A stretch of DNA of 36,878 nucleotides from the NCBI GenBank assembly GCA_052067355.1, contig JBQHQH010000027.1, forward strand, positions 1 to 36,878, in the 5' to 3' direction. This document shows positions 25,968 to 35,306 of the stretch, in pieces. The notes under the pieces are model-generated. The model ran no database searches. It was not told the origin of the DNA and saw only the letters and a program-made list of their open reading frames with translations. The position numbers were made by a program, and so were the translations under genes. Position 1 is the first letter of the stretch; each line of letters starts with the position of its first letter. This stretch comes from CABMKH01 sp040797625 (GTDB lineage Bacteria > Bacillota > Clostridia > Tissierellales > Tissierellaceae).

Positions 25968-26837
25968 CTATTTACTCTTAAATAGAGAGGTAATCAGCTT
26001 CTTTAACATATCTAATATCTTTTGAAGTAGGGATTTAACCTCTTCATTCTCCTTTAGAGTCTTGTCTATCTTCTTACCAATTGTCTTAAGTTGATGAGTA
26101 ATTTCCTTTGTATCCAAATCTAAGCTATTTATCTTTTCCATCAATTTGATAATCTTCTGTATTTGATCTACATTTAAGTTGATATCCAATTTCCCAGCTA
26201 TATCTATAACTATCTTCTTTATTTCCTCTGGGTCCTTCGTCCCTGTTTCTATGATCTTTTCCTTTACTATTCTAATCAATTCTCCAGCTTGCTCTTTCCC
26301 TATCTTCTCACCAAGCTCTCCCATTCGTATGATCTCTTCATTAGCCACCTTTTTTTGCTCATCACTTATCTTTTTACCTGTAGCTTGTTCAAAAGCCTTC
26401 AATATACCTGTAAGTGCTCCAGTACCAGAGACTGGAAATGGTGCGGCTGCAATTACTTTAGCATCTTTTACTCCAGCAGTAACTAATGCACTTTGATACA
26501 TCTCTTTTGTTACCCATGATATATTATGTGTCTCCACTTCAATTCCAGAACCTTCCTCCAATAATTCCACATAGGCAGAAGACATGGTCACCTTTCCCAA
26601 TTGAGCTTCAGTAGCTACTCCCTCTAGATACTCCCTTTCCTCTTCGTTGTTTACTTCTATTATGACAGCCTCTTTTTCATCTACACCAAACAACTCTAAA
26701 ATTTGCTTTCTCTGCTCATCGTTTAAATTTTTTCCCAAAGTAACTACAGTACTACTATCTGCATAGACTAGGATATTGAATATAAATATAAAAGACAATA
26801 CCACAGCTATACAGCTTATCAACTTGTTTTTCCCCAT
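25968..26837 (-). CDS. Secreted DUF1002 (YpuA-like) protein
   Basis: This is an exported protein of unknown function. The signal peptide runs KNKLISCIAVVLSFIFIF to a likely cleavage after VYA near residue 27. The mature N-terminal part (TLGKNLNDEQRKQIL, then ISWVTKEMYQSALVTAG) marks DUF1002. The C-terminal 130 residues are highly charged and helical, probably coiled-coil. Start: the ATG at 26849 touches its ribosome binding site, so 26837 is likelier. The 116 nt between it and the HD gene show no clear terminator. Confidence 0.85.
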   Translation of the reverse strand: MGKNKLISCIAVVLSFIFIFNILVYADSSTVVTLGKNLNDEQRKQILELFGVDEKEAVIIEVNNEEEREYLEGVATEAQLGKVTMSSAYVELLEEGSGIEVETHNISWVTKEMYQSALVTAGVKDAKVIAAAPFPVSGTGALTGILKAFEQATGKKISDEQKKVANEEIIRMGELGEKIGKEQAGELIRIVKEKIIETGTKDPEEIKKIVIDIAGKLDINLNVDQIQKIIKLMEKINSLDLDTKEITHQLKTIGKKIDKTLKENEEVKSLLQKILDMLKKLITSLFKSK

Positions 26838-26903
26838 TTTTTTGCACATCCTTTAACTTTCTCATTAACCCCATTCTATCATAAATAAATATATAGAATC
26901 TAT

Positions 26904-29480
26904 TTATTTTTTAGAATGAATCAATCTAGTAGCCTCAATAATTGAAGAAGGTAATAGCGTTATATCTTCATAGGCTAGATATCTACTTGCCCAAGTCGGC
27001 CTGAACTTGTTCTTATAATTTTTAAGTCCCTTAAATCCATAGATGTTATTTCCATATTTAAATACTAAGTGAGCTAACTTTTCCCTAAAGTGTGAGTTAG
27101 GGTTTTCACCTACATTGGACAATGGTGCCATTCCCAAGTTAAATATCTTATATTCCTTATCCTTTAAACTCAAAATTATATTTAATATGAGAAATGTCAT
27201 TGTATTATTTGGAACTTCCTTTTTAAATCTCATCAAGTCCATGGACATGGATTGATTGTCGTCATATTTAGGCATTAGAGATGCAAAGGCAATTATCTCA
27301 TCTGTATCAACTTTTCTTATAAAAGCCAAGGGAGAATGTTCCAAATACCTTCTATCCATAAATCCCAAGGAAAATCCTATCTCACTTCTACCTTCTAGCC
27401 ACTCATTTGAAATATCTTGAAGTTCTCTATACAATTCATCATCTATATTATCTATATATTTAAATTCAAAATAATATCCATCTCTTTTAAACCTGCTTAA
27501 GACATTTCTAAAATCTCTATTCTTAGAACTAGATATATCGAACTCTTCTAAATCCACTAGAGCAGTTTCTCCTAGCTTGAAGAAATAGTATCCATGATCA
27601 TAATACATAGGAAGAAACTCATCACTCACCCCATAAAATACCACCTTATATCCATATTCATCTACAAAGTCTCTAAATTCTTCTATAGCCTCTCCAAAAT
27701 ATTGGGAATTTCCAATAGGATCTCCTAAGACAACAACTACATTGCTGCTTACTTCAAATCCTATGATCACCTCATTTGAACTTGCCCAATATATATGTTT
27801 ATCATTTAAATACAATAGATGAGCTGTAAAGCTTCCACCTTTATCCTTTAAAAACTCTGTTACTCTATCTTCATCTAAAGTTTCATATCTAGAATCTTCA
27901 ATAATTTTTTCTTTGGTTAGTTCTCGAATTACTAGAAAAACTACAAAAGATCCATAGGTAATCAAACCATTAGGTCTAAAATTTGTAAATCCCCTTGTAA
28001 ACAATGTCTTAAAATGATGAGCTTCTAAAAAATCCATGATTATAACATGAGATAACTTAAAATAGATAATCACTCCTACCAAAGCAAATATGGATGATAT
28101 TAAAGTCCAAAACCAATCAAAAGGTGTGCTTTTTCTATAAAAACTCTTCTTTGACATTCTAAGTAAAATAAGTACACCAACTAAAAAAACAGCTTCCTCA
28201 TAGTCAAAACCTTTCAGAAATGTAAATATCCCTCCTAATAGCAACAGCCACCATGTAAATCTATAGGCTCTCTTTACTTTCATGGCGATATCCTTTGATA
28301 TAGTTATAAGTAATACTCCTACTGTTATAGATATCTGATGGGATAACTGCAATGTTGGAAACGACATCAACTTAGCTGCCAATTTAATCCTCTCACTTAT
28401 ACCTGGTACCAATGCTGAAATAAGCAATACTGCTCCACTACAAAATACCAATATGCTCAATAATATATTAGTGAAACCAGAAGTACGATCAAAGATACCT
28501 TGAAATCTATCTATATGAAGGATATTTACACTACTACTCTTATTTACTATTTGAACTAATAGTGTAAATACTACTCCTAGAATTAAAGGCAGAATATAAT
28601 AGAAAAATCTATATAGTATTAATGATGCCATAATATTTTCAAGGGGTATTCCCATATTCTGTAGACCTATTAATGCTACTAGATCAAAAGAGCCTACTCC
28701 TCCTGGGAGCATACTTATTATCCCTGCTATAGAACCTAGAGTAAATATCCCTAGTATAGCATATGCACTTATATCTCTACTAAAAAGTCTTATAATCATT
28801 AAAAACACACTATAGGCAAGTGTCCATTCCACTATGGAAGCTATTAACAGCTTTAGTTTGACCATAGTCCTATCACGATTAAATTCAATTCCTTCTACTT
28901 TCTTAAATCTGTAAAATATCCTATCAATAAAGAAATATATGATCAAATATATAAAAAATCCAATAAGTGCCAAGAACAAGATCCTATATTCCATTAGTAT
29001 AGGTGAAATATATCTATATTCTATTAAGGATATAAGAGCCATTACTGCTAATCCTATAGCTGTTGCAGGCACTAATAATAGATTATAATCTATTATCTCA
29101 TCTATATCCTTTGCTCCTTTTTTAAAAAATACAGATCTAATAGATACCCCTGTCAATCCTCCTAATCCAGAGATATTGTTTACTACACTGGCTATAAAAG
29201 CTACATTAAATACAGTTAAAGCCCTAATCTGTATATCTAAGTATTTAGTTATTATAAAATCATATAGAGTTATTGAAGATACAGCTATTAATCCTAATAA
29301 TACTAGTAATAATATATATGATACCGACAAGTTTCTGATGATCATAATCGTTTGAGCAAAGTCAATGGTCTTAGCTTCTCTGGCGATACCATAGATTACA
29401 AATATTAAAATAAATACAACAAATAAAACTTTAAATATTGATAGACCCTTTGTCTTAAAAAAATTCTTTATACTTAACAT
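26904..29480 (-). CDS. mprF: Phosphatidylglycerol lysyltransferase (aminoacyl-PG synthase)
   Basis: This enzyme transfers an amino acid (classically lysine) from aminoacyl-tRNA to phosphatidylglycerol and flips the product, lowering the surface charge and protecting against cationic peptides. The 858 residues match full-length MprF: roughly 12-14 membrane helices over the first 530 residues, including the flippase-type region with SMLPGGVGSFD near 258, then a soluble DUF2156/GNAT-like catalytic domain (GDPIGNSQYFGEAIEEF near 608, ISNEWLEG near 692, and LGMAPLSNVGE near 795). AGGAGGG precedes the ATG. Which amino acid is used cannot be told. A repeated palindrome lies in its leader. Confidence 0.93.
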   Translation of the reverse strand: MLSIKNFFKTKGLSIFKVLFVVFILIFVIYGIAREAKTIDFAQTIMIIRNLSVSYILLLVLLGLIAVSSITLYDFIITKYLDIQIRALTVFNVAFIASVVNNISGLGGLTGVSIRSVFFKKGAKDIDEIIDYNLLLVPATAIGLAVMALISLIEYRYISPILMEYRILFLALIGFFIYLIIYFFIDRIFYRFKKVEGIEFNRDRTMVKLKLLIASIVEWTLAYSVFLMIIRLFSRDISAYAILGIFTLGSIAGIISMLPGGVGSFDLVALIGLQNMGIPLENIMASLILYRFFYYILPLILGVVFTLLVQIVNKSSSVNILHIDRFQGIFDRTSGFTNILLSILVFCSGAVLLISALVPGISERIKLAAKLMSFPTLQLSHQISITVGVLLITISKDIAMKVKRAYRFTWWLLLLGGIFTFLKGFDYEEAVFLVGVLILLRMSKKSFYRKSTPFDWFWTLISSIFALVGVIIYFKLSHVIIMDFLEAHHFKTLFTRGFTNFRPNGLITYGSFVVFLVIRELTKEKIIEDSRYETLDEDRVTEFLKDKGGSFTAHLLYLNDKHIYWASSNEVIIGFEVSSNVVVVLGDPIGNSQYFGEAIEEFRDFVDEYGYKVVFYGVSDEFLPMYYDHGYYFFKLGETALVDLEEFDISSSKNRDFRNVLSRFKRDGYYFEFKYIDNIDDELYRELQDISNEWLEGRSEIGFSLGFMDRRYLEHSPLAFIRKVDTDEIIAFASLMPKYDDNQSMSMDLMRFKKEVPNNTMTFLILNIILSLKDKEYKIFNLGMAPLSNVGENPNSHFREKLAHLVFKYGNNIYGFKGLKNYKNKFRPTWASRYLAYEDITLLPSSIIEATRLIHSKK

Positions 29481-29507
29481 AAACCCTCCTATAAATAAAA
29501 CTTATAT

Positions 29508-29530
29508 AGATGGAGTATAGGACTCCATCT
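29508..29530. repeat. Palindrome with conserved ATAGG loop, copy 2
   Basis: A 9-bp stem flanks the same 5-nt loop as at 24680-24684; 19 nt (29510-29528) are identical. This copy lies about 30 nt upstream of the mprF start codon, in its 5' leader, so it could be an operator or a structured leader element. Confidence 0.7.
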
Positions 29531-29685
29531 GATACATAGTCATTAGATAAATCATACTAAATCTATTTTCTATTATTAGAAATCTATTCCCTGAGGAATT
29601 CTTGATTAAAAGCAGCAACGATAATTTTATCACATCATATCTTATAAGACTATTCTATTTTTATATTATACCCAATAAAATATAA

Positions 29686-29711
29686 TAAGGAACATCCTAG
29701 GATGTTCCTTA
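29686..29711 (-). terminator. Terminator of the nhaC-iadA operon
   Basis: TAAGGAACATCC and GGATGTTCCTTA form a near-perfect palindrome just after the iadA stop. The tract that follows on the - strand is AT-rich with only short T runs, so efficiency is uncertain. Confidence 0.6.
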
Positions 29712-29713
29712 AA

Positions 29714-30856
29714 TTACTCGTATGTTCCTCTTACAATTATCTTTCCTTCATCTAACATCAGCTTTCCCTTAGCAATTACAGACACTAGATTCATATCACT
29801 ATCCAGTAAAAGCAAATCCGCATCTGAACCTTCACCAATATATCCCTTATTAGGATATGTATTTAATGCTTTCGCCACATTTGTAGTAAAAAATTGTAAT
29901 GCTGTTTCTAATTCAAAACCAGCTTCTAATACCATATTTTGCAGTTCAGCAAATAAACTACTTACAGGAGAAGCACCCATTTTAACTAGATTCCCAAATT
30001 CATCATATTTAGACCAACTGCCATATCCATCTGAACTAACCGTTATATTTTCTAGAGGAACGCCTGCTTTCTCTGCTCTTAAAATCACATTAGTTGGAGA
30101 TAGGTCTTTATAGATGCCACAAGTCATATCTATTATACCACCTCTTTTAGCATAATCAAAGGACTCTATAAGCAATTCCTCTTTTCTATTTACATGAGTT
30201 GGTCTAATAGTTCTAACGGGGATTTCTGTCTCCTCTAGAACTTCATTTATTAAATCTAGACCTTCACTTCCATTTCCCATATGAGCTACAACTATTCCCG
30301 CTTTTCCAGATATCATACCTGCCACTCTTGCATCTGATGCAAGTCTTGCCAATTCATATTTAGATACACTAGGGGATCTATGATCTGATAATGCGATCTT
30401 TACTCCTATTATCTCATCTATAAATACTATGTCCTTGCTAACTGAATCAGTTAGAGTTACAGATGGATAACCGTAAGAACCAGTATGAGCATATACTGAT
30501 ATTCCCTCTTCTTTTAAAGCTTTAGTCTTAGCTATTAGATTTTCCACATTCCTCGTAATTCCATCAGTACCTAAAAGTCCTACTACAGTGGTGATACCCC
30601 CTTCTATTAACTTAGATAAGGTAATTTCTGGGACTCTTGTTTTAAAACTCCCCTCTCCACCACCACCAGTAATATGCACATGATTGTCTATTAGACCTGG
30701 TACAAGTTTCTTTCCTCTTCCATCAATTATTTGAACCTTAGAACTAAATAATTCTATCTTATCTTCAATTAAAGCTATCTTGTCACCACTTATTAAGACA
30801 TCTTTTTCCCCAATACTTTGAGGAGAAAATACTTCTACATTTTTGATTAATAACAT
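29714..30856 (-). CDS. iadA: Isoaspartyl dipeptidase (beta-aspartyl peptidase)
   Basis: This binuclear metallohydrolase cleaves beta-aspartyl dipeptides, which arise from damaged asparagine or aspartate residues. The amidohydrolase ligands are visible: HVH in LIDNHVHITGGGG near residue 60, the bridging Lys in GVKIALSDHRS near 155, His in VAHMGNG near 195, His in RPTHVNR near 222, and Asp in SSDGYGS near 280. The frame is open a further 180 nt upstream, but that part lies inside nhaC; the ATG at 30856 has AAGGGG and directly follows the nhaC stop. It is cotranscribed with nhaC under sigma-54 control. Confidence 0.92.
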   Translation of the reverse strand: MLLIKNVEVFSPQSIGEKDVLISGDKIALIEDKIELFSSKVQIIDGRGKKLVPGLIDNHVHITGGGGEGSFKTRVPEITLSKLIEGGITTVVGLLGTDGITRNVENLIAKTKALKEEGISVYAHTGSYGYPSVTLTDSVSKDIVFIDEIIGVKIALSDHRSPSVSKYELARLASDARVAGMISGKAGIVVAHMGNGSEGLDLINEVLEETEIPVRTIRPTHVNRKEELLIESFDYAKRGGIIDMTCGIYKDLSPTNVILRAEKAGVPLENITVSSDGYGSWSKYDEFGNLVKMGASPVSSLFAELQNMVLEAGFELETALQFFTTNVAKALNTYPNKGYIGEGSDADLLLLDSDMNLVSVIAKGKLMLDEGKIIVRGTYE

Positions 30857-30858
30857 AA

Positions 30859-32298
30859 TTACACCCCTTCTTGTATCCTTTTTTTCTCTTCTGGACTTAA
30901 TTTTGTAATTCCGATTCCTGTAAATGCAAGAATTATAGCAAATACTATTCCCATATAGTTTAGTACAGCCCAAGGTAAATATTCTACTGTAGGAACACCT
31001 AGTGTAGTTGCCATATATGCTCCCGCTGCAGACCAAGGTATAAGTGGTACCAATACAGTCCCTGAGTCTTCTAATGTCCTAGATAGATTCTTTGGATGAA
31101 GATCTCTCTCTACATATACATCTCTAAACAATTCTCCCGGTATCAATATAGATAGATAGGAATTACCTGTAACAAAGGCTACAGTAAAACATGACGCTAT
31201 AGTAGACAATATTATACCACCTGTAGTCTTTACTCTCTTTAATAGTTCTTCCAATACTACATCTAACATGCCAGATATACTGATAATACCAGCAAAGCCC
31301 ATGGCACAAAATACAAGTACAGTAGTGCTAGTCACTGATACAACTCCTCCTCTATTGACTAGAGTTGTAACCATAGAACTAACTTCACCTTCATATCCTG
31401 TCATGCTAACATTGAAACCTTGAATCAAAGATATAAAACCATCTTTAAGAGTGAATCCTTGAACTATCATACCAATGACCACAGAAAAAATACTTGTTCC
31501 CAGCATAGTAGGTATAGTAGGAAGTTTTAATAATGAACCACCGATAATAAATACTACTGGTAATAATAATAAAATATTCCAGTTAAACATACTATCTAAC
31601 TGATTTTGTAATAGATATACAGTTTCTGGTGTTCCGACTTCTCCAGATGTACCCATACCCACTATAAAATATACTATTAAAGAGACAATAGTAGCTGGTA
31701 TTGTTGTATAGAGCATATGTCTAATATGTTCATATAGTTCAGATCCAGCTGCCATTGGAGCTAAATTTGTAGTATCTGAAAAAGGAGATAGTTTGTCACC
31801 AAAATATGCCCCTCCTACTACTGCACCAGCCACTGGAGCAAGAGGTGCTCCCAATCCTCCAGCTATTCCCATTATAGCCACACCTATTGTTCCTGCTGAC
31901 CCCCATGAAGTACCTGTAATAGTAGATAAAATAGCAGAAATTATAAATGCTGTTACCAATAAGTACTTTGGATTCACGATTTGTACCCCATAATAGATAA
32001 TCATAGGAACTGTACCTGAAAACATCCAAGATCCAATAAGTAATCCTACACTCCATAGTATCAATGTTGCAGGCAATGCCCTTGATATTTTCTCAATTAC
32101 TCCAGCCTGCATGTCTTCCCAACTATAGCCTAATTTCCAAGCTATTGCACCAGCGACAAAAGCTGATATTATGATAATAGGCTCTGTTCTAATCTTTAGA
32201 ACCCCAACTCCTACAGTCAAGGATATTACCATAAATAATATTGGAAAAAATCCCTGGAAAAAAGTTGGCTTCTTCTTAATCCTTTCTCTCTTTGACAT
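30859..32298 (-). CDS. NhaC-family Na+-coupled transporter
   Basis: This membrane protein of about 480 residues has some 12 helices and belongs to the NhaC/ion-transporter superfamily, with GTSWGSAGTIGVAIMGIAGG near residue 130, FGDKLSPFSDTTNLAP near 165 and PLIPWSAAGAYM near 420. Family members are annotated Na+/H+ antiporters, but several move organic anions or amino acids. Pairing with iadA in a sigma-54 operon suggests the substrate may be a beta-aspartyl dipeptide or its products; this is inference. The ATG at 32298 is favoured over the GTG at 32307 by ribosome-binding-site spacing. Confidence 0.85.
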   Translation of the reverse strand: MSKRERIKKKPTFFQGFFPILFMVISLTVGVGVLKIRTEPIIIISAFVAGAIAWKLGYSWEDMQAGVIEKISRALPATLILWSVGLLIGSWMFSGTVPMIIYYGVQIVNPKYLLVTAFIISAILSTITGTSWGSAGTIGVAIMGIAGGLGAPLAPVAGAVVGGAYFGDKLSPFSDTTNLAPMAAGSELYEHIRHMLYTTIPATIVSLIVYFIVGMGTSGEVGTPETVYLLQNQLDSMFNWNILLLLPVVFIIGGSLLKLPTIPTMLGTSIFSVVIGMIVQGFTLKDGFISLIQGFNVSMTGYEGEVSSMVTTLVNRGGVVSVTSTTVLVFCAMGFAGIISISGMLDVVLEELLKRVKTTGGIILSTIASCFTVAFVTGNSYLSILIPGELFRDVYVERDLHPKNLSRTLEDSGTVLVPLIPWSAAGAYMATTLGVPTVEYLPWAVLNYMGIVFAIILAFTGIGITKLSPEEKKRIQEGV

Positions 32299-32340
32299 TT
32301 CATTCACTCCTCAATATATTATTAATTCTATAATATATAT

Positions 32341-32356
32341 TGCAATTTTCATGCCA
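32341..32356 (-). promoter_or_regulatory. Sigma-54 (-24/-12) promoter of the nhaC-iadA operon
   Basis: The - strand reads TGGCATGAAAATTGCA, an exact match to TGGCAY-R-N4-TTGCW with correct spacing. It lies about 45 nt upstream of nhaC and downstream of the gene for a sigma-54 activator. Confidence 0.92.
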
Positions 32357-32374
32357 AGTCAAAATGATATATAT

Positions 32375-32403
32375 TGTCTTGGTGAAATTTCAAATTTAAG
32401 ACA
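32375..32403. promoter_or_regulatory. Candidate activator-binding site upstream of the sigma-54 promoter
   Basis: TGTCTT and AAGACA form an inverted repeat separated by 17 nt, with an inner GAAATTTC palindrome. It lies about 20 nt upstream of the -24 element. It may be the upstream activating site for the adjacent regulator, though it is closer to the promoter than usual. Confidence 0.45.
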
Positions 32404-32481
32404 GTATCGCACTTTAACAGGTTAATTTTATAAATTACAGTATATATGCATAGAAAAATCCACATAATTAGATGGATAAAA

Positions 32482-32521
32482 TAAACCACTACATGGTTAT
32501 ATATATCCATATAGTGGTTTA
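32482..32521 (-). terminator. Terminator of the sigma-54 activator gene
   Basis: TAAACCACTA and TAGTGGTTTA form a stem, extended by CCAT/ATGG, overlapping the stop codon and followed by ATTTTAT on the - strand. It separates the regulator transcript from nhaC-iadA. Confidence 0.75.
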
Positions 32522-34507
32522 TAATTCTCCTAAAAACTTTCTTCCATCTTCTGTTATTCTAGATCCCATATTTCCTAATGACTGAATAAATCCATATTTC
32601 TCTAGGGACTTTAGTATACCTCTAATTTTACCTTCACCAATCTTAACCCCTTCATCTATAGCTAGCTCTGCAAGTCTAGTTCTTCCAAGAGAAATATTGT
32701 CATATATTTCAAATTGTCTTAATATCCACACCTCATCTTTAGATAGATATACACGTTCTCTCTTAGATTCAACATCCATCATATAACCATGTAAAGACGA
32801 AATTCCCAATCTTTCTCCATTATAAATTAAAGTCAAATACTCTACCAAATTTATAAGTTCTCTGACATTACCTATCCATTCATAGTTATTTAAAAATCCT
32901 ATAGTTTCTTCTTTAAAAAACTCCTCTAGAGTTTCTATCTTTCTATGATGTAAATTGATATTGATAAAATGTTTTAGTAGATATTCTATATCTTCCCTTC
33001 TTCTACGAAGTGGAATAGTCTGTAATGGCAAAATATTCAACCTAAAAAATAGATCCAATCTAAATTTGCCATGTTCTACTAATTCAAGTAAGTTCTTATT
33101 TGTAGCTGCTATAATCCTTACATCTATTGGTATCTCATCTACTCCTCCTACTCTTCTTATACGTTTCTCTTCTAAAACTCTAAGTAATTTTGCCTGCACG
33201 TCTAAGGGAGTATCTCCTATTTCATCGATAAAAACTGTTCCTCCATGTGCCATTTCAAATATACCTGTCTTTCCACCTTTAAGAGCTCCAGTAAAAGTAC
33301 CTTCTTCATATCCGAATAGTTCACTCTCTAATAGATTAGATGAAATAGTAGCCATATTAATAGGTACAAAGATACCATTATTTCTAAAAGAATTCGTATG
33401 AATTCCCTGAGCCAAAATTTCCTTTCCTGTACCATTTTCTCCATTGATTAAAATAGTTGCATCTGTCTTTGAAAACTTCTTCGCCCTCTCTATCATATCT
33501 AATGCAGCTTTATTTATAGTAAGATAATCTTTAAAACTACGTAATTTTCTATTGAGAATTCTATTATCCATATATCCTGTTCCATGTTCAATTTTTGAGA
33601 TCTGCTTAATAGACAGTATATATCCTATCTTTTTATACATCTTAACTTCTCTAAATTGAATTGATACGTCTCTATTTTCAATTTTACCAGTATAAGATCT
33701 ATTTCCATTTAAACTAGAATACTCAAATGGAAGAAACATCTCTATCTTTTGTCTGATGAGATCCTTTCTCTTTACTCCTAATATATATTCAAATTTAGGA
33801 TTTAAACTCAGTATTTCACCTTCATTATCTATAAAGGCAACTCCGTAGTCAAGGCTATTTACTATGTTTTCTAATATTGTCTGTGCCTCTAAGCTCTTTT
33901 TTCTACTTTCGTCTATGGACTTTGAAATCTCTACTATATCTCTTATATAGTCTGTCACCAAGCTATCATCTAGGTATCTTTCCAAATCCAATATTCTACA
34001 AATCTCATGGATAGTCTGTATATCCAAAATCCTTGCACCAATATCTATCAATTTTTTAGGCAAATATGGTGCCAATTGACTTTCTCCAGCTGTAATTGCT
34101 GTTTCTAAATAAGGATAAGAAGCACAATCTGGATAATAGGGATGGTATTTTATATGATCTAGTCCCAATTCCATGAGTTGCTCTATGGCTTCACTTGCTG
34201 ATTCATAGCAATCATTGATAAATAGAACATCCTTACCTTCTTCAATACTTATTATTTCCTTAATATTCTTATGATCTATGATCCTATTGGATACTATATA
34301 GGTAATTTTAGGATCAACATATCTGATTCCCCTATTCTTAACGTATATACTTGTAAATAAAATTAAATCTGCTTGAATTTCTGAAGTCTTTAATTCAGAT
34401 AACAAGATATTTTCAATCTTTAAATAATCTTTTAGTAGCTCATTCATCTGAGATATAAGCCTAATACCTGTATTTTTACCTTCACTTATTATCAATAACT
34501 TTTTCAA
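32519..34507 (-). CDS. Sigma-54-dependent transcriptional activator
   Basis: This is a bacterial enhancer-binding protein that probably turns on nhaC-iadA. From the TTG at 34507 (AAAGGTG at good spacing) it has about 662 residues. The N-terminal ~190 are a sensory region I do not recognise with certainty (PrpR_N-like). A PAS-like segment follows (LDYGVAFIDNEGEILSLN). The AAA+ domain has Walker A GENGTGKE, a loop reading GTFTGA in place of GAFTGA, Walker B GGTVFIDEIGD and Arg finger FRLDLFFRLN. The C-terminus (RLAELAIDEGVKIGEGKIRGIL onward in pieces) looks like a winged helix, not the usual Fis-type helix-turn-helix. An upstream ATG at 34582 lacks a ribosome binding site. Confidence 0.9.
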   Translation of the reverse strand: MKKLLIISEGKNTGIRLISQMNELLKDYLKIENILLSELKTSEIQADLILFTSIYVKNRGIRYVDPKITYIVSNRIIDHKNIKEIISIEEGKDVLFINDCYESASEAIEQLMELGLDHIKYHPYYPDCASYPYLETAITAGESQLAPYLPKKLIDIGARILDIQTIHEICRILDLERYLDDSLVTDYIRDIVEISKSIDESRKKSLEAQTILENIVNSLDYGVAFIDNEGEILSLNPKFEYILGVKRKDLIRQKIEMFLPFEYSSLNGNRSYTGKIENRDVSIQFREVKMYKKIGYILSIKQISKIEHGTGYMDNRILNRKLRSFKDYLTINKAALDMIERAKKFSKTDATILINGENGTGKEILAQGIHTNSFRNNGIFVPINMATISSNLLESELFGYEEGTFTGALKGGKTGIFEMAHGGTVFIDEIGDTPLDVQAKLLRVLEEKRIRRVGGVDEIPIDVRIIAATNKNLLELVEHGKFRLDLFFRLNILPLQTIPLRRRREDIEYLLKHFININLHHRKIETLEEFFKEETIGFLNNYEWIGNVRELINLVEYLTLIYNGERLGISSLHGYMMDVESKRERVYLSKDEVWILRQFEIYDNISLGRTRLAELAIDEGVKIGEGKIRGILKSLEKYGFIQSLGNMGSRITEDGRKFLGEL

Positions 34508-34603
34508 TATGTTCACCTTTGATCTTAAATATAATAAATCACTACTATTAGTATAACATATTCTGCTAGTGAATATTTTCATCTTTCATAGCTAAGGCAA
34601 CTG

Positions 34604-34634
34604 ATACCACAAAGGTGTGGTTACCACAGTTACA
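34604..34634. promoter_or_regulatory. Hairpin in the leader of the sigma-54 activator gene
   Basis: ACCACA and TGTGGT form a tight 6-bp stem, enclosed by AACTG/CAGTT. No T-run follows. It lies about 100 nt upstream of the activator start codon. It could be an operator or a structured leader; it does not match a T-box. Confidence 0.35.
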
Positions 34635-34718
34635 ACTAATTTTAATCACCATGTATGTCATACAATGTGATTATCTTTATCTGTAGTCTATTATTAGTAA
34701 ATATTTATTTTGATATAG

Positions 34719-35306
34719 TTAATAAAATCTTTCCCTATAAAAATGAATCCCCAAGAATAGCAGGCTTCCAGTACAAAATATAGTTAGCAGTACAAGAGTT
34801 GCAGCGGTTGGATTAAAATGAAGTGGATTAAATACTATTATAAATACTACTATTGCTAAAAATACAAAAAAGATTCTCCTAAGTATTTTAGGATGTTCAG
34901 ATTCTCCAGTCAATATCAAATACAAAGGAGATTCAAATAATTTCATCCATGTATTTAAGGCAAAACTAAAGACAAAAATAATCTCAGATGCCTTCATTGA
35001 TCTGTTTAAATAAATTCCAAAGGGCAATAGAATTCCAAAGATCAACAAACTATATGAAAGAAAAGTTAATGCTGCAAATTCTACTAAATCTATATCTTCA
35101 ATGCCAGGTTCACGCTCCTGTTTAATTAGCCAGTCCCCCCATTTAGATTTTGTAAACATAAAAAATCCTGTCAATCCAACTTGAATTCCCAGAATCATCC
35201 CAGCTAAAGTATAGTCTAAACTATTCATATTACTTCCTGAAAAATAGATATAAGCTATTGGATAGATAAAAGTTAATAGGCAATATATATAGATTCCAGC
35301 TTTCAT
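34719..35306 (-). CDS. Multi-pass membrane protein of unknown function
   Basis: I do not recognise a family. The 195 residues contain about six hydrophobic segments: near 4-22, 33-52, 80-105, 110-130, 145-163 and 170-188. The loop after the second helix is acidic and contains SKWGDWLIKQEREPG. There is no signal peptide beyond the first helix. The ATG at 35306 is chosen because AGGTAGG lies at proper spacing, whereas the TTG at 35315 is too close. It stands alone between the sigma-54 activator and the endonuclease gene, with no clear operon partner. Confidence 0.7.
   Translation of the reverse strand: MKAGIYIYCLLTFIYPIAYIYFSGSNMNSLDYTLAGMILGIQVGLTGFFMFTKSKWGDWLIKQEREPGIEDIDLVEFAALTFLSYSLLIFGILLPFGIYLNRSMKASEIIFVFSFALNTWMKLFESPLYLILTGESEHPKILRRIFFVFLAIVVFIIVFNPLHFNPTAATLVLLTIFCTGSLLFLGIHFYRERFY

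Noticed and set aside
30857..31036. 60-residue N-terminal extension of the isoaspartyl dipeptidase
   Set aside because: It lies within the nhaC coding sequence in another frame, is Cys/Tyr/Ser rich and unlike the family; the internal ATG at 30856 has a proper ribosome binding site.
34604..34634. T-box antiterminator ahead of the sigma-54 activator
   Set aside because: The GTGGTA-like string is superficial; the full T-box motif, specifier stem and terminator are absent.
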